DNA from: Oceanospirillum linum
GTDB taxonomy: Bacteria > Pseudomonadota > Gammaproteobacteria > Pseudomonadales > Halomonadaceae
NCBI RefSeq assembly: GCF_001995095.2
Contig: NZ_MTSD02000001.1
Location: 744,001 to 808,000, forward strand
Length of the DNA: 64,000 bases
Direction of reading: 5' to 3'
Shown here: positions 51,316 to 61,487 of the stretch, piece after piece
Numbering within the stretch: position 1 is the stretch's first letter
How the letters are laid out: each line of letters begins with the position of its first letter
The notes under the pieces: generated by a model
Told to the model about the DNA's origin: nothing
The model's database searches: none
What the model saw: only the letters and a program-made list of their open reading frames with translations
Translations under genes and position numbers: made by a program

Positions 51316-54042
51316 CTAATGTGCTTTAACCTCAGTGCTGGCGGACTCAGCTGGTTGCGGCAAAATACCGTATGATTCCACATCGTGCACAAAGGTACCG
51401 AAGTCTGAGGCCATCATGGGCTTAGCAAAGAGATATCCCTGACCCTCATCGCACCCCTTTTCCCTTAACCAATCGAACTGGGCAAAGGTCTCAATGCCTT
51501 CAGCGATCACAGGTATATTAAGATTCTTGCCCAGCTGCAAAGCAGCAGCAACAACCGCTTCATTTTGTCCCTGTGAACCAGAGGAAAGAAGTGTATCCCG
51601 CACAAACTCCTGAGCCAGTTTCAGTCGACCGATTGGCAATCGTTGCAGATACAGTAATGATGAATAGCCAGTACCAAAGTCATCAATAGAAAAGCGAATA
51701 CCCAAAGCACGAAGTTGATTCATCACTAATTCTGCCTGATGGATATCCTGGACCAGTACGGTTTCTGTAATCTCAAGTTCCAGTAAGCTCCCCGGAAGCT
51801 GATGCAGCTCCAAAGCATCCTTAACCTGTTCAAAAAAACCCTGCGCCAATAGCTGCAAAGAAGAAATATTAACCCCGACACCACCAAAACTGATGCCCTG
51901 ATCCAACCAGCTTCTTGCCTGACGACAGGATTCATATAAAACCCAGCGTCCAACCTGATGAATCAGGCCTCGTTCTTCTGCAAGAGGGATAAAAACTGCC
52001 GGAGAAATTACCCCTCGGTCCGGGTGCCGCCAGCGAAGCAAAGCTTCACAACCGATAACCGTCTGCCGTTGTAGGGCAACCTGCGGCTGGAATACCAGAA
52101 AAAGTTCATCGTTATGCGGGGCTTTCTCAAGATCTTTAGCCAGCAAGGTGTTTTCATAAATACGCTGGCTCATACGGTTTTCATGAAAACGGTAGCTGCC
52201 TCGCTGCTTGCGTTTTACTTCTGACAAGGCAATATCTGCATACTCCATCGCCTGCTCAATCGTAGCTGCCCCCTCCGTCCAGTATGAGATCCCGATACTG
52301 GCAGAGAGTCTAAGATCATGTCCATCAAGCGCCATTGGCTGGCTCAGCGCTTTCAGGAGATGCTCAACCCTATCGATGACTTCAACATCATCAACAGGGG
52401 TATCCAGCAATACAGCAAACTCATCACCATCCAGTCGGCCAAGGTGACTAGAAGAAGGTAAAGCAGCTTTAATCAGCTCTGCGACACGACAAAGAAGCAT
52501 ATCTCCGATTCGATGTCCTAGTGAATCATTAACCTGCTTGAAGTGATCCAAGTCCACGAGCATAACAGCAAAGGGCCCTCCTTGGGTGTTCAGCTTATGC
52601 ACAGCTCTTTGCAGGATAAGTTTGAACTGCTCACGATTGGCCACACCAGTCAATTGGTCGAAATAAGCCAGGCGTCGCACTTCATCCTCGGAACGCTTGC
52701 TTTCAGTAATATCCATGATAGAGCCACAAATACGGATTGCGCGCCCTGCCGAGTTCCACTGAGCCTGACCACGCATCCTGATCCACAACCAGTTCTCATG
52801 CTGTCCCCGAACACGATAACGAATATCCAGTAATTCATGGTTTTTAATATGTTCCCGCACTGCGGAGCGAACCTTTTGCTGGTCTTTTGGATGAATACGT
52901 TCCAGCCAGGTTTCCGTACCGCGCCACTCCAGGCCATCATCAGGGGCCCTGTATCCCAGGATTTCCAGAAAGCGAGGAGCTAAATAAAGTGCATCAGTTT
53001 CGGTATTCCAGTCCCAGATACCATCATTGGTACCTCGTATCGCCAATTCGAATCTCTCTTCACTAATTCTCAAGGCGGCCTCTACTTCCTGTCGTTGAGC
53101 CACCTCACGGCGTAAGCGTCGGATAGAGAAAAAACCGAATAACAGAAGAGCAACAATTAAAACCGCAAAAATAATACTTCCGTAGCGATACACCAAATCC
53201 TTATTGATAACACCCGATCGTTCAGGATGCAGCCAGCGACGATGAATATCGTCTTTCTCATTACTGCTAATGCTGTAAAGACCTTTTTCCAGCACATCGA
53301 CCAGAAGAGGCAGTGCATCATTGACTCCAAAGCGTACAGCGTAACTGAAATCCGTATCACCGCTGACATCCAGATTGCTGATACCTTCACGTTTTATATG
53401 CCACCAGGCACTTGCCACTACAGAGATCGCAGCATCGACATTACCCGATGATAGTGCCAGCATCAGGTCACGGGAGTTTTTTAACTCCAACGTCTTAATA
53501 TCCGGTTTAAAAAGGCGCAGATGCTCTGCAACTGCAGTCCCCTGAATAACAGCAACAAGCTTACCTGACAAATCATCTAGGGTTTTATAGCTCTGACTGG
53601 TTTTTCTTACAAAAATCTTATTGGACAAAAAGGTATAAGGCGAAGTAAACAGCAGGTATTTTTGTCGCTCCGGCGTTGAGGACGCAGCAAAAACCATATC
53701 CACTTCTCCCGCTTCAGCGCCCTTTAATAAAGCACCATAAGAAGGGTAAAACTGAGTTTTGAACTCTAACGGCAACCTATCTTCAAGCAACGACAAAAAG
53801 TCCATCGCAACCCCGTGATAATCGCCATTTCCATCCTGAGTCAGCGTATGGGGAGGGACAAATGCAATCCCCACAGTAATCAAACTATCCCTTTGTTGCA
53901 GCCACTGACGTTCTGGCTCTGTAAGCGTGATATGGGCATTAGCAGAGTCATGAGCAAACGCGGTTAAAGGTAGTAATAGCAATAATAGTTGTCCAACCGC
54001 CTTGAGTAATCTCTCACGAAATAAACACCCCTTTGGATACAT
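51316..54042 (-). CDS. Membrane-bound c-di-GMP protein: SBP_bac_3-TM-PAS-GGDEF-EAL
   Basis: Protein of 908 aa. Signal peptide to about residue 30, periplasmic solute-binding-protein family 3 domain (about 45-275), one transmembrane helix (about 288-306), PAS/PAC (about 325-450), GGDEF (about 455-620) and EAL (about 640-890). The GGDEF motif is DGDEF (538-542), a variant that may still allow activity or GTP binding. In EAL, most catalytic residues are visible (CEALLRW, NISS, EITET, IDDFGTGYSS, AEGIET), but the usual KID before FV reads KLA, replacing a metal-ligand Asp. The periplasmic part suggests sensing of an amino acid-like ligand. Confidence 0.9.
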   Translation of the reverse strand: MYPKGCLFRERLLKAVGQLLLLLLPLTAFAHDSANAHITLTEPERQWLQQRDSLITVGIAFVPPHTLTQDGNGDYHGVAMDFLSLLEDRLPLEFKTQFYPSYGALLKGAEAGEVDMVFAASSTPERQKYLLFTSPYTFLSNKIFVRKTSQSYKTLDDLSGKLVAVIQGTAVAEHLRLFKPDIKTLELKNSRDLMLALSSGNVDAAISVVASAWWHIKREGISNLDVSGDTDFSYAVRFGVNDALPLLVDVLEKGLYSISSNEKDDIHRRWLHPERSGVINKDLVYRYGSIIFAVLIVALLLFGFFSIRRLRREVAQRQEVEAALRISEERFELAIRGTNDGIWDWNTETDALYLAPRFLEILGYRAPDDGLEWRGTETWLERIHPKDQQKVRSAVREHIKNHELLDIRYRVRGQHENWLWIRMRGQAQWNSAGRAIRICGSIMDITESKRSEDEVRRLAYFDQLTGVANREQFKLILQRAVHKLNTQGGPFAVMLVDLDHFKQVNDSLGHRIGDMLLCRVAELIKAALPSSSHLGRLDGDEFAVLLDTPVDDVEVIDRVEHLLKALSQPMALDGHDLRLSASIGISYWTEGAATIEQAMEYADIALSEVKRKQRGSYRFHENRMSQRIYENTLLAKDLEKAPHNDELFLVFQPQVALQRQTVIGCEALLRWRHPDRGVISPAVFIPLAEERGLIHQVGRWVLYESCRQARSWLDQGISFGGVGVNISSLQLLAQGFFEQVKDALELHQLPGSLLELEITETVLVQDIHQAELVMNQLRALGIRFSIDDFGTGYSSLLYLQRLPIGRLKLAQEFVRDTLLSSGSQGQNEAVVAAALQLGKNLNIPVIAEGIETFAQFDWLREKGCDEGQGYLFAKPMMASDFGTFVHDVESYGILPQPAESASTEVKAH

Positions 54043-54677
54043 ATTGCCTACCTCGTCAGATAAAACAAAGCATATAAAAAATTACAAAAAGACACACAAT
54101 AAAACTCTGGAGAAAATCATGCCTATATTATACCTTTAATAATTAAAAAATAGCAAAACTAAGAAAAAGCAATAACCCACTCTAAACAAAGAAAGCATAA
54201 TATTGTCTGATTACTAGGAAAAAATAATATTTACTAATACTGATATTTTTTCAGAAAAAAATAAATTTAAACAAAGGGAAATTCAGATGATAAAACCAGG
54301 TGCAGCCTCAAAAACCAGATAACATAGCAAGGCCTTAGACTATAAGGTATAAAACATTCGGAATATTTAAGATTACTAATACCTTAGTTCAACCCATACA
54401 ACCATCTATAAAGCAGAGGCTTATAAAGCCATGGAAAGCTAGCTCTATTTAGCTTTCCTGATTGATAAAGCGATACCAGATGAGTAACCGATTTATCTCC
54501 AAAGCTGCCCTCTATCAATTATTAATACTAATAATTTTATTTCAGAATTCCTAAGCCATGACTAATTGGCTCAATAACAGATGAGAGCCTCTGGAAAGAG
54601 GGGGGCAAGGCTACACAGCAAGATGCAGGCAGCCTTAAAACGACTAGCTCTTAGGCAGGATGATTTGATGCATAAAC
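54043..54677. other. AT-rich intergenic region, no gene seen
   Basis: This 635-bp spacer is the longest non-coding stretch in the window and is visibly AT-rich, particularly 54070-54290. The GGDEF/EAL promoter must lie in its left part. I see no open frame with family features, no RNA-like fold that I can defend and no repeat. A short plus-strand frame at 54581 runs antisense into the next gene and was set aside. Confidence 0.55.
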
Positions 54678-55325
54678 TTAAGCAGGACTCCATCGGGTCT
54701 GGATCTGCTGGATCATCACGTCAGCATCTTTATAGTCCAAACCGATCTCAAACCACTGACCCTCTTGCTTCAAAATCAAAGTCGGAAAGCTACGTACACC
54801 TAATTGATGATTAAATGCCAACTCATCCTCCAGTGCTTTATTCGTCTTCTCACTGAGTAGTGCTTCCTCAAATGCTACAGGATCCATACCGATCTCCTGG
54901 GCGCAGGTAACCAGGGTATCCGTATCTGAAGGATTCTTTGCCTCCAGATAATAAGCCTGCTGGATGGCCGCAATCATTGCATCCTCTTTTTTCTCATGAC
55001 GGGCAAGTATAAGCGCCCTACAAGCTGGATAGGTCGAACGCCTGGGCTGACACTGCTGCCAGAAATCATGATTGAATGTAGTGCCAACAGTAGATTCAAT
55101 CTTTCGCCATATCCCGGAGATCTGTTCTTTCTGAGAAGCCGACATAGGCTCATTACTATCAGGGGCCAATCCCCCGGCAAGGGTGTAATAACCCAGTTGC
55201 GGAAACGCTGCACGGATTTCAGCCAGCACGGGCTTGAATGCCCAGCACCAGCTGCACATTGGATCCATGACATAAACTAAAGCTGGCTTATCATCCTGAA
55301 CCAGTTGCTGCAGATACTCACCCAT
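54678..55325 (-). CDS. DsbA-family thioredoxin-fold protein
   Basis: Protein of 215 aa with a thioredoxin/DsbA fold: the active-site CSWC (Cys24, Cys27) sits in VMDPMCSWCWAFKP and the cis-Pro region is LGVRSFPTLILKQ. There is no signal peptide, so it is probably cytoplasmic, like FrnE/2-hydroxychromene-isomerase-like relatives rather than periplasmic DsbA. A role in thiol-disulfide or glutathione-linked chemistry is likely. It stands alone, divergent from rsmE. Confidence 0.85.
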   Translation of the reverse strand: MGEYLQQLVQDDKPALVYVMDPMCSWCWAFKPVLAEIRAAFPQLGYYTLAGGLAPDSNEPMSASQKEQISGIWRKIESTVGTTFNHDFWQQCQPRRSTYPACRALILARHEKKEDAMIAAIQQAYYLEAKNPSDTDTLVTCAQEIGMDPVAFEEALLSEKTNKALEDELAFNHQLGVRSFPTLILKQEGQWFEIGLDYKDADVMIQQIQTRWSPA

Positions 55326-55470
55326 AACGCTCTCTCTTTTATAATTATTTCTGGATACTTTAGCCTGTCAGTCAGGCCAGAATGCATCAGCGGCATTAAC
55401 AGCCGCAGACCAGCAAACAGACTTGCATTGACGGTTAAGCAGATTATGATGCCTGCTTCTAACGCAGGGT

Positions 55471-56184
55471 ATGATGATGAATTTAATCTTACTATATGAG
55501 TCAGACTTTATCAGTGAAGATAAAGTTCGCCTGAATGATTACAGAGCACAACACATACAAAAGGTTCACCGGGCGAACATCGGCGATCAGCTTAAGATTG
55601 GGCGCATGAACCAGTTGATGGGATCAGGGGTTGTTTTGCAGTCAGATGATAAAGGCGTTGTTCTGAGAACCACTTTTGATCAGCAACCGCCCGCCCCTCT
55701 GCCTCTGACGCTGATCCTGGCTTTGCCCCGGCCTCGCATGCTGGCCAGATCTCTGCAACATATCAGCACCCTGGGCGTGAAACGTCTGATTCTTCTGCAC
55801 AGCCAGCGGGTAGAAAAGAGCTACTGGATGTCACCGGAGGTCAGCCCGGAGAAAATTCGTGACAATCTGATTCTGGGGCTTGAGCAGGCTAAAGATACCG
55901 TACTACCGGAGGTGCTTCTGGAGACCCAGTTTAAGCCCTTTGTCGAAGATCGTTTACCGGAAATGGTTACCGGAACCCGTGGTTTAGTTGCTCACCCTGG
56001 CAGCCCTGACGCCTGCCCCAGAGGGCTAACTGAGGAAACAACTCTTGCAATAGGCCCTGAGGGAGGATTCATTCCTTACGAAGTGGAAAAACTGACAGAG
56101 GCTGGCCTGCAACCTGTACACCTGGGTGAACGTATACTAAGGGTAGAGACAGCTGTTACCGCACTGCTTTCCCGGCTGTTTTGA
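55471..56184 (+). CDS. rsmE: 16S rRNA (uracil-1498-N3)-methyltransferase
   Basis: SPOUT-class methyltransferase that methylates U1498 of 16S rRNA in the assembled 30S subunit. Length is about 237 aa. The N-terminal PUA-like part is followed by the knot with LALPRPRMLARSLQHISTLG, then AIGPEGGFIPYE and LGERILRVETAVTALLSRL, all signature RsmE segments. Three consecutive ATG codons (55471, 55474, 55477) leave the exact start open by two residues. Confidence 0.94.
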   Translation: MMMNLILLYESDFISEDKVRLNDYRAQHIQKVHRANIGDQLKIGRMNQLMGSGVVLQSDDKGVVLRTTFDQQPPAPLPLTLILALPRPRMLARSLQHISTLGVKRLILLHSQRVEKSYWMSPEVSPEKIRDNLILGLEQAKDTVLPEVLLETQFKPFVEDRLPEMVTGTRGLVAHPGSPDACPRGLTEETTLAIGPEGGFIPYEVEKLTEAGLQPVHLGERILRVETAVTALLSRLF

Positions 56185-56230
56185 TTGAGCCATCATCAGA
56201 CAAGCTATAGGCCTGTTACCTGTATACTCA

Positions 56231-56266
56231 AAAAAAGCTCCGATGCCCAATAGGCGACGGAGCTTT
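56231..56266. terminator. Terminator between rsmE and hemH
   Basis: Arms AAAGCTCCG (56234-56242) and CGGAGCTTT (56258-56266), with an A-tract on the left giving a U-run for the minus-strand hemH transcript and a short T-run on the right for rsmE. Confidence 0.85.
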
Positions 56267-56292
56267 CTGTATATTCGGTCGTCAACAGAACC

Positions 56293-57333
56293 CTATACGG
56301 TGATCTTCTGCTGAATAAGATCCGCTAAAAAAGCAATGTGATCGTGTCTATCATTCAGCGCCGGAATATAACTCAGCTGCTCGCCTCCAGCTGTACAAAA
56401 AATATCCCGGTTCTCCACCTGAATCTCTTCCAGAGTTTCCAGACAATCCGCCGCAAAAGCCGGGCAGATCACATCAACCTGACGAATCTCTTTCCCCCAC
56501 TGCTCCAAAGTCTTATCAGTATAAGGCTGCAGCCATTCCTCCCGGCCAAAACGGGACTGAAAGCTGCACAGCCACTCAGCCTCTTTCAGGCCAAGCCTTG
56601 CAGCCAACTGCTCAGCAGTATAATGACAATGCTGTGGATAAGGATCGCCATTATCAGCATAACGTTTTGGAATACCGTGGAAGGAGATCAGCAGTCGCTC
56701 CCCTCTACCATGCTCCTGCCAATGATCTTTCACTGATTGTGCCAATGCATCCAGATATCCTTCACGACGGTAATAGTCTCGGATAAAGCTGATCCCGGGA
56801 AATTCAGGTCGTTTAGCAATCACCCTCGCCAGCTTATCAAACACAGCCCCGGTCGTTGTCGCGGAATACTGCGGGTAGAGCGGCAGAACAATCACCTCCT
56901 CCACACCCTGATGATCCAGGGACTGCAGAGCGGAAGATATGGATGGGTTGCCATATGTCATGGCAAGCTCCACAGGCAAACCAAAACCACGATGGTTAAG
57001 CTCTTTCTGAACAGCGAGCTGCTGCTGACGACTGATCGCCAGTAATGGTGAGCCACTATCAGTCCAGACCTCTGCATAAGCTTTAGCCACTCGCTTAGGG
57101 CGCACCTGAAGAATTACACCATGCAGGATAGGGCACCATAACCAGCGCGTCAGATCGACGACACGATGATCATGTAAGAACTCAGCGAGGTAACGCTTAA
57201 CAGCTGCAGGAGTAGGTGCATCAGGTGTACCCAAATTAACCAGAAGTACACCCTGTGAAAGGTTTGAATCACTGCCTGCAGAAGACTCAGTGGCAGCTGA
57301 AGGCGCTTTCGCAGCCAAGATAGCATCGGACAT
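56293..57333 (-). CDS. hemH: Ferrochelatase
   Basis: Terminal haem synthesis enzyme: inserts ferrous iron into protoporphyrin IX. Started at ATG 57333 (MSDAILAAK), with CAGGGA nine bases upstream; 346 aa. The signature LLVNLGTPDAPTPAAVKRYL (from about residue 30), the catalytic His in ISFHGIPKRY, the QSRFGREEWLQPYTD segment and the catalytic Glu in CPAFAADCLETLEEI are present. It stands alone between the rsmE terminator and a long spacer. Confidence 0.95.
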   Translation of the reverse strand: MSDAILAAKAPSAATESSAGSDSNLSQGVLLVNLGTPDAPTPAAVKRYLAEFLHDHRVVDLTRWLWCPILHGVILQVRPKRVAKAYAEVWTDSGSPLLAISRQQQLAVQKELNHRGFGLPVELAMTYGNPSISSALQSLDHQGVEEVIVLPLYPQYSATTTGAVFDKLARVIAKRPEFPGISFIRDYYRREGYLDALAQSVKDHWQEHGRGERLLISFHGIPKRYADNGDPYPQHCHYTAEQLAARLGLKEAEWLCSFQSRFGREEWLQPYTDKTLEQWGKEIRQVDVICPAFAADCLETLEEIQVENRDIFCTAGGEQLSYIPALNDRHDHIAFLADLIQQKITV

Positions 57334-57537
57334 CGTTATTCCCTGTATCAACACATAAACCCTGCTCTATTGCCCTTTCTGTAAGCTCTGTTCGTAACCT
57401 AAGAAAGTCGCTCAGCATCTGAGGCTCTTATACGGTGCTGATATGATAACGTGTCCTGAGGAATAAAAAAAAATAGCTGGGAGGTTTATTTCGATACAAC
57501 CCCGGAAGAAGGAGCTTCAGCCTCGAAATAATATGCT

Positions 57538-57834
57538 TCAGGCAATCTGCGCACGCCATCCCGAACTTACGACTGGTTGCGCCAGGGCTGAAAAGTGAGA
57601 AAGGATACGACGTGACTTAACATGCTCTATCCCGACTTGTTGCAACATATTGCGCGCTGATTCTTCATCACGAAAAACCAAAGGCTTATCTTTATGTCCA
57701 TGCAGGCGGTAGGTTTCTTCGTTGTGGGAGATCTCTACTGTGAAGTACACACCTTCATGGTGAGACTGAATTTGGATCTCAGTTGCCGGATGCTGTTCCA
57801 GCAGATGGTGAAGTTCTGTCATTTTCATAATCAT
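57538..57834 (-). CDS. Small conserved protein, DUF6482-like
   Basis: Protein of 98 aa, started at MIMKMTELHHLL (57834; MTEL five codons in is an alternative). The pattern, an N-terminal helix, a beta-rich centre (EGVYFTVEISHNEETYRLHG) and a C-terminal SARNMLQQVGIE helix, resembles the small DUF6482 proteins of Pseudomonas as I remember them. Function unknown. No signal peptide or metal motif. A 9-bp inverted repeat (TTATTTCGA / TCGAAATAA at 57486 and 57523) lies just downstream. Confidence 0.6.
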   Translation of the reverse strand: MIMKMTELHHLLEQHPATEIQIQSHHEGVYFTVEISHNEETYRLHGHKDKPLVFRDEESARNMLQQVGIEHVKSRRILSHFSALAQPVVSSGWRAQIA

Positions 57835-57972
57835 TATCTCGTTTCTGTCTTATCATTTTAGGGTTGGTTTTTTTACCAACAATCTTATTTTCGCTTTGCG
57901 TAAGCCTATTTATACCCCGGCTAAACGACAGTATTGCGACAAATTTATGACAGTCCCGTGACAACCTTCAGT

Positions 57973-59763
57973 TCATCTTGCACCAGAAGCATACTCTTCT
58001 GATTCTGAGAACAGGTTTACAACAGACCCCGCCAGCTGAGCAACCAGACTGTTGCCTTTGGCATGTTTAGCTTCGTGCTTAATATGACTAAGTTGTCCGG
58101 CAACTTCTTTAGCGGAACTAAAGTCTGCTGAATCTGAATCAATCGCAGCAACGGAGATACTCATCAGGTCAAAAAACCGCTTTTCACCAAAGCGGTCCTC
58201 TGCCCAGATACCACCATCACGCAAATGCTCAGCGCTGTAAAAGTTAAGGCGATGCTGGCTGAACTCATTTAAGATTGCCTGAACATGACGCTGCCAATCA
58301 GGGCTTTTGAAAATAACAACATAATCATCTCCCCCCACATGACCGACAAAATCACGCTGCAAATGACAGTGTTTTTTCAGAAGCAGAGACACATTAAGTA
58401 AGATCTCATCACCTTTAGCGTAACCATATTGATCGTTGTAAGCCTTGAAGTTGTCCAGATCGAAATAGCAGACCACAAAAGATGCCTGACTCTCAATTAA
58501 CTGATCGATCCTTTCCTGAATCAGCACATTACCCGGGAGCCCGGTCAGAGGGTTTGAGCTCTGAGCACTCTTCAGCTGCATCTCTGTGATCTCTTTCAGC
58601 AGGTCAATGACCTGCCCAACACCGTAGTAATAGTTATTTCGGGTGATAATAAAGTCTTCTTCAAGCTGGTGACGGTTTCTTTGTGTCACCTGCTGGCTAA
58701 CCGTTTCTAAGCGCATATGGTGTTCAACCGACATAAACTCCTGATCCAGAATCTGACTGACCGGTTTCTTACTGTACAGGTCACGACCAAAAGCTTTACT
58801 GAGTTTCTGCAGCAACCGTGAACGCATAATGATCCCCACTGGCACCCCGGCAGATACCACAGGAACAGAGAACCAATGTTCATTCTGCTCGAAGATATCC
58901 ACGACATCCTCCACCAAGGTTTCAGGGGTCACCGGTGGAATATCAAGCTTTAAACGACCAATATGTCCATCGTCCTTGCACATTTCTCTGCTCTCCTTGC
59001 TTTGCTTCAGGACCACCCTGGCTGGCCGGGAAACACTCCTGACCGGCCGGGGATGCGGCCGGGCAAAGTAGTAGCCCTGAAAGAAATCAACACCAATATC
59101 GGTAAGAGTCTCAAACTCCTGGCGAGTCTCGATACCTTCTGCCACAACCTGGCTACCCACAGCACGGGCAATCTCAAGTATGGAACGCACGAAATCCCTT
59201 TTCACCTTGTCACGCTCAATACCGGAAACAAAATGCCGGTCGATTTTCACATATTCAGGTTGCAGCTCAGACCAGAGACGAAGGCTGGAGTAGCCAGCCC
59301 CCAGATCATCCAAGGCGATGGAAAAGCCCTCTCCCTGATAGTGGCGAACAGCGCAACACATTAACTCATAGTCATGGGTCGGAGAGTGTTCGGTAATTTC
59401 AATAACAACCTGATCCGGTTGCAAACCATAGTTATTCAGAAGGTCTAATGTTAAGCCTTTGTGGTGGTCCGCCTGCAAAAGCGTTTCAGGCGTCACATTC
59501 AGAAAAAGTTTTCCGGGAAGCTGCTGGCGGGTAAAGTTTTCAATGGCCCGGCGCCGACAGATACTTTCCAAAGCGAAGAGCTGGTGCTGCTGCTTGGCTT
59601 CCTCAAAAAGACGTACCGGGCTACAAAGATAGCTGTCAGAAGGGCCGCGGCTCAGGGCTTCATAGGCAAAAACAGATTCGCCACGGGCGCCAATGATAGG
59701 CTGGAAAAGTGTGTTGATAGTCTGGCTCGCAATAATCTCGGTCAGCTCGGAAGTATGGGGCAT
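57973..59763 (-). CDS. Cytoplasmic EAL-CBS-GGDEF c-di-GMP protein
   Basis: Protein of 596 aa with no membrane segment: EAL domain first (about residues 1-250), a pair of CBS domains (about 280-400) and a C-terminal GGDEF domain (about 405-570). EAL residues AYEALSRGP, FLNVTP, VIEITEH, LDDLGAGYSS, YVKIDRHFV and VAEGIET are complete, so phosphodiesterase activity is likely. The GGDEF site is GHVGGDDYVVIF (GGDDY variant). CBS modules often bind adenosyl nucleotides, which could couple energy state to c-di-GMP turnover. It lies next to rpoS, convergent with nothing, with a terminator after rpoS upstream of it. Confidence 0.9.
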   Translation of the reverse strand: MPHTSELTEIIASQTINTLFQPIIGARGESVFAYEALSRGPSDSYLCSPVRLFEEAKQQHQLFALESICRRRAIENFTRQQLPGKLFLNVTPETLLQADHHKGLTLDLLNNYGLQPDQVVIEITEHSPTHDYELMCCAVRHYQGEGFSIALDDLGAGYSSLRLWSELQPEYVKIDRHFVSGIERDKVKRDFVRSILEIARAVGSQVVAEGIETRQEFETLTDIGVDFFQGYYFARPHPRPVRSVSRPARVVLKQSKESREMCKDDGHIGRLKLDIPPVTPETLVEDVVDIFEQNEHWFSVPVVSAGVPVGIIMRSRLLQKLSKAFGRDLYSKKPVSQILDQEFMSVEHHMRLETVSQQVTQRNRHQLEEDFIITRNNYYYGVGQVIDLLKEITEMQLKSAQSSNPLTGLPGNVLIQERIDQLIESQASFVVCYFDLDNFKAYNDQYGYAKGDEILLNVSLLLKKHCHLQRDFVGHVGGDDYVVIFKSPDWQRHVQAILNEFSQHRLNFYSAEHLRDGGIWAEDRFGEKRFFDLMSISVAAIDSDSADFSSAKEVAGQLSHIKHEAKHAKGNSLVAQLAGSVVNLFSESEEYASGAR

Positions 59764-59938
59764 GGAACAGTCATCTCCGGTAAGGCGCGTGGGGTACGCC
59801 TCTGTTTATTACAAACAATTACACCAATGAAAAATGACAGAATTGCTACAAAGTCCCGTTATCTGGGTAAATGAGATAAAAGTCAGACTCCGGTCAATTT
59901 CCCTCCTCCTTATTTTATATTCAAAAAATCATCGCCCA

Positions 59939-59988
59939 CAAAAAAGCCATGGCGAATTTTTAGGGTTCATTTCAAGCCATGGCTTTTC
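59939..59988 (-). terminator. Terminator of rpoS
   Basis: Arms AAAAGCCATGG and CCATGGCTTTT (about 59942-59952 and 59977-59987), with A-tract on the left, 24 bp after the rpoS stop. Confidence 0.85.
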
Positions 59989-60011
59989 TGAAAACTTAAT
60001 CTGCGCATGTG

Positions 60012-60989
60012 TTAGTCGGCAAAAACTGACTCAATCGATATACCTTGTTTCTCCATCATACGGCGTAGGCGACGCAGAGCTTCAACCTGAATCTGGCGAA
60101 CCCGCTCCCGCGTTAAACCGATCTCTTCCCCTACCTGTTCAAGTGTAGACGGCTCATAGCCATGCAGACCAAAACGGCGAACAACGACTTCAGACTGCTT
60201 TTCAGTGAGTTCAGATAGCCAGAGATCCATATGCTGAGTAAAATCATCTTTCTGCAGCATGCTGGCAGGATCCATATCATCAGCATCGGCGATAGTTTCC
60301 ACCAGAGGCTTATCCATATCCCCACCTATGGGGTAATCCATTGATGTGACCCTTTCATTCAACCCCAGCATTTTCTCCACAGCCTCCACCGGACGATCCA
60401 GTGCCACGGCAATATCCTCAGGCGTCGCTTCATGATCCAGTTTCTGAGTCAACTCACGGGCAGCTCTCAGATACACATTAAGCTCTTTAACCACATGAAT
60501 TGGCAGCCGAATGGTCCGGGTCTGATTCATCAATCCACGCTCAATGGTCTGGCGAATCCACCAGGTCGCATAAGTGGAGAAACGAAACCCTCGCTCAGGA
60601 TCAAATTTTTCTACAGCTCTGATCAGACCAAGGTTACCCTCTTCAATCAGATCCAACAGAGACAAACCCCGATTAAGATACCGGCGGGCAATCTTCACAA
60701 CCAAGCGGAGATTACTTTCAATCATCCGTCGACGCCCTGCTTCATCACCTTTGCGGGCAAGGCGACCAAAATAAACTTCTTCTTCCGGAGAAAGAAGCGG
60801 AGAGAACCCGATTTCATTGAGATATAGCTGAGTGGCATCCAGACTTTTCTCAGTTTTGTCCTCTCGCTCAAGTGCCCGTTCAAAATCAGCCTCAGCCTGT
60901 TTTTCTATCGCTAAGGTATCAGAATGATTTGCTGTATCCGTTGCTACAGCATTTTCTTCTGTTGCAAACTCATGGCTTAAAATCGTCAT
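60012..60989 (-). CDS. rpoS: Stationary-phase sigma factor RpoS
   Basis: Sigma-38 of 325 aa, general stress and stationary-phase regulator. Region 1.2/2 is seen as [39 protein letters not shown] and [20 protein letters not shown]; region 4 as [20 protein letters not shown]. The internal [16 protein letters not shown] stretch identifies RpoS rather than RpoD or RpoH. It is normally preceded by nlpD, whose body holds the main rpoS promoter in enterics; here 498 non-coding bases and a DUF368 gene lie upstream instead. Post-transcriptional control cannot be read from sequence. Confidence 0.95.
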   Translation of the reverse strand: MTILSHEFATEENAVATDTANHSDTLAIEKQAEADFERALEREDKTEKSLDATQLYLNEIGFSPLLSPEEEVYFGRLARKGDEAGRRRMIESNLRLVVKIARRYLNRGLSLLDLIEEGNLGLIRAVEKFDPERGFRFSTYATWWIRQTIERGLMNQTRTIRLPIHVVKELNVYLRAARELTQKLDHEATPEDIAVALDRPVEAVEKMLGLNERVTSMDYPIGGDMDKPLVETIADADDMDPASMLQKDDFTQHMDLWLSELTEKQSEVVVRRFGLHGYEPSTLEQVGEEIGLTRERVRQIQVEALRRLRRMMEKQGISIESVFAD

Positions 60990-61487
60990 AGCAGTATTCC
61001 CATGTCCCGTGGTGAAGTCTTTTCGTAAAAAGCATATTCACTATTATTTTTATCAATACAGGCCTGTGACTGGGTGTTGTGACTGCTCTACTTCCGCTGT
61101 ACTAATGTCTATCACAACCGACCAAATTGGCCTTTGTTTCCTTACTTGAGCATATGCGCCCGGCAGATGATGCGTTCTTATGTAATCTGCAAAGAGCAGA
61201 ATACAAGATTCCCAAAAAACTCTAACCAACTGATTTATAAGCTATTATTTTTATTTGGCCAGATTCCAATGCTATATGATTTTGCAGATAATCAAGAAGA
61301 GCACCTGCAAACCCACACTTAAGACGCTATATCTTTCGCGGTAGGGCCTGCAACTGTTTTTTAAATTCTTTCAGGAAACAGTGATGAAAAATTTTCACAG
61401 AAGAGAGGAAAGCTGCCTGAATAAATATCAAACAGCCTTGGAGATCAGTAACATACGGAAACAAACAAAACACATCAATTGATTAAT
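60990..61487. other. Long intergenic region upstream of rpoS, nlpD absent
   Basis: 498 bp between rpoS and the DUF368 gene. No LysM/M23 (NlpD) reading frame or clear remnant was seen in any frame. The only open frames are short and unlike known proteins. The region is AT-rich in 61200-61480 and must hold an rpoS promoter of its own; I could not identify it. Confidence 0.6.

Noticed and set aside
54581-54814. 77-aa plus-strand frame in the long AT-rich spacer
   Set aside because: Its second half is antisense to the DsbA-family gene, and its composition (Ser/Lys/Arg-rich) has no family feature.
57486-57531. 9-bp inverted repeat after the DUF6482-like gene as a terminator
   Set aside because: The arms are AT-rich, the loop is 28 bases and no U-run follows; too weak to list as a feature.
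61134-61322. 62-aa plus-strand frame in the rpoS spacer
   Set aside because: No ribosome site or family resemblance; probably chance in AT-rich DNA.
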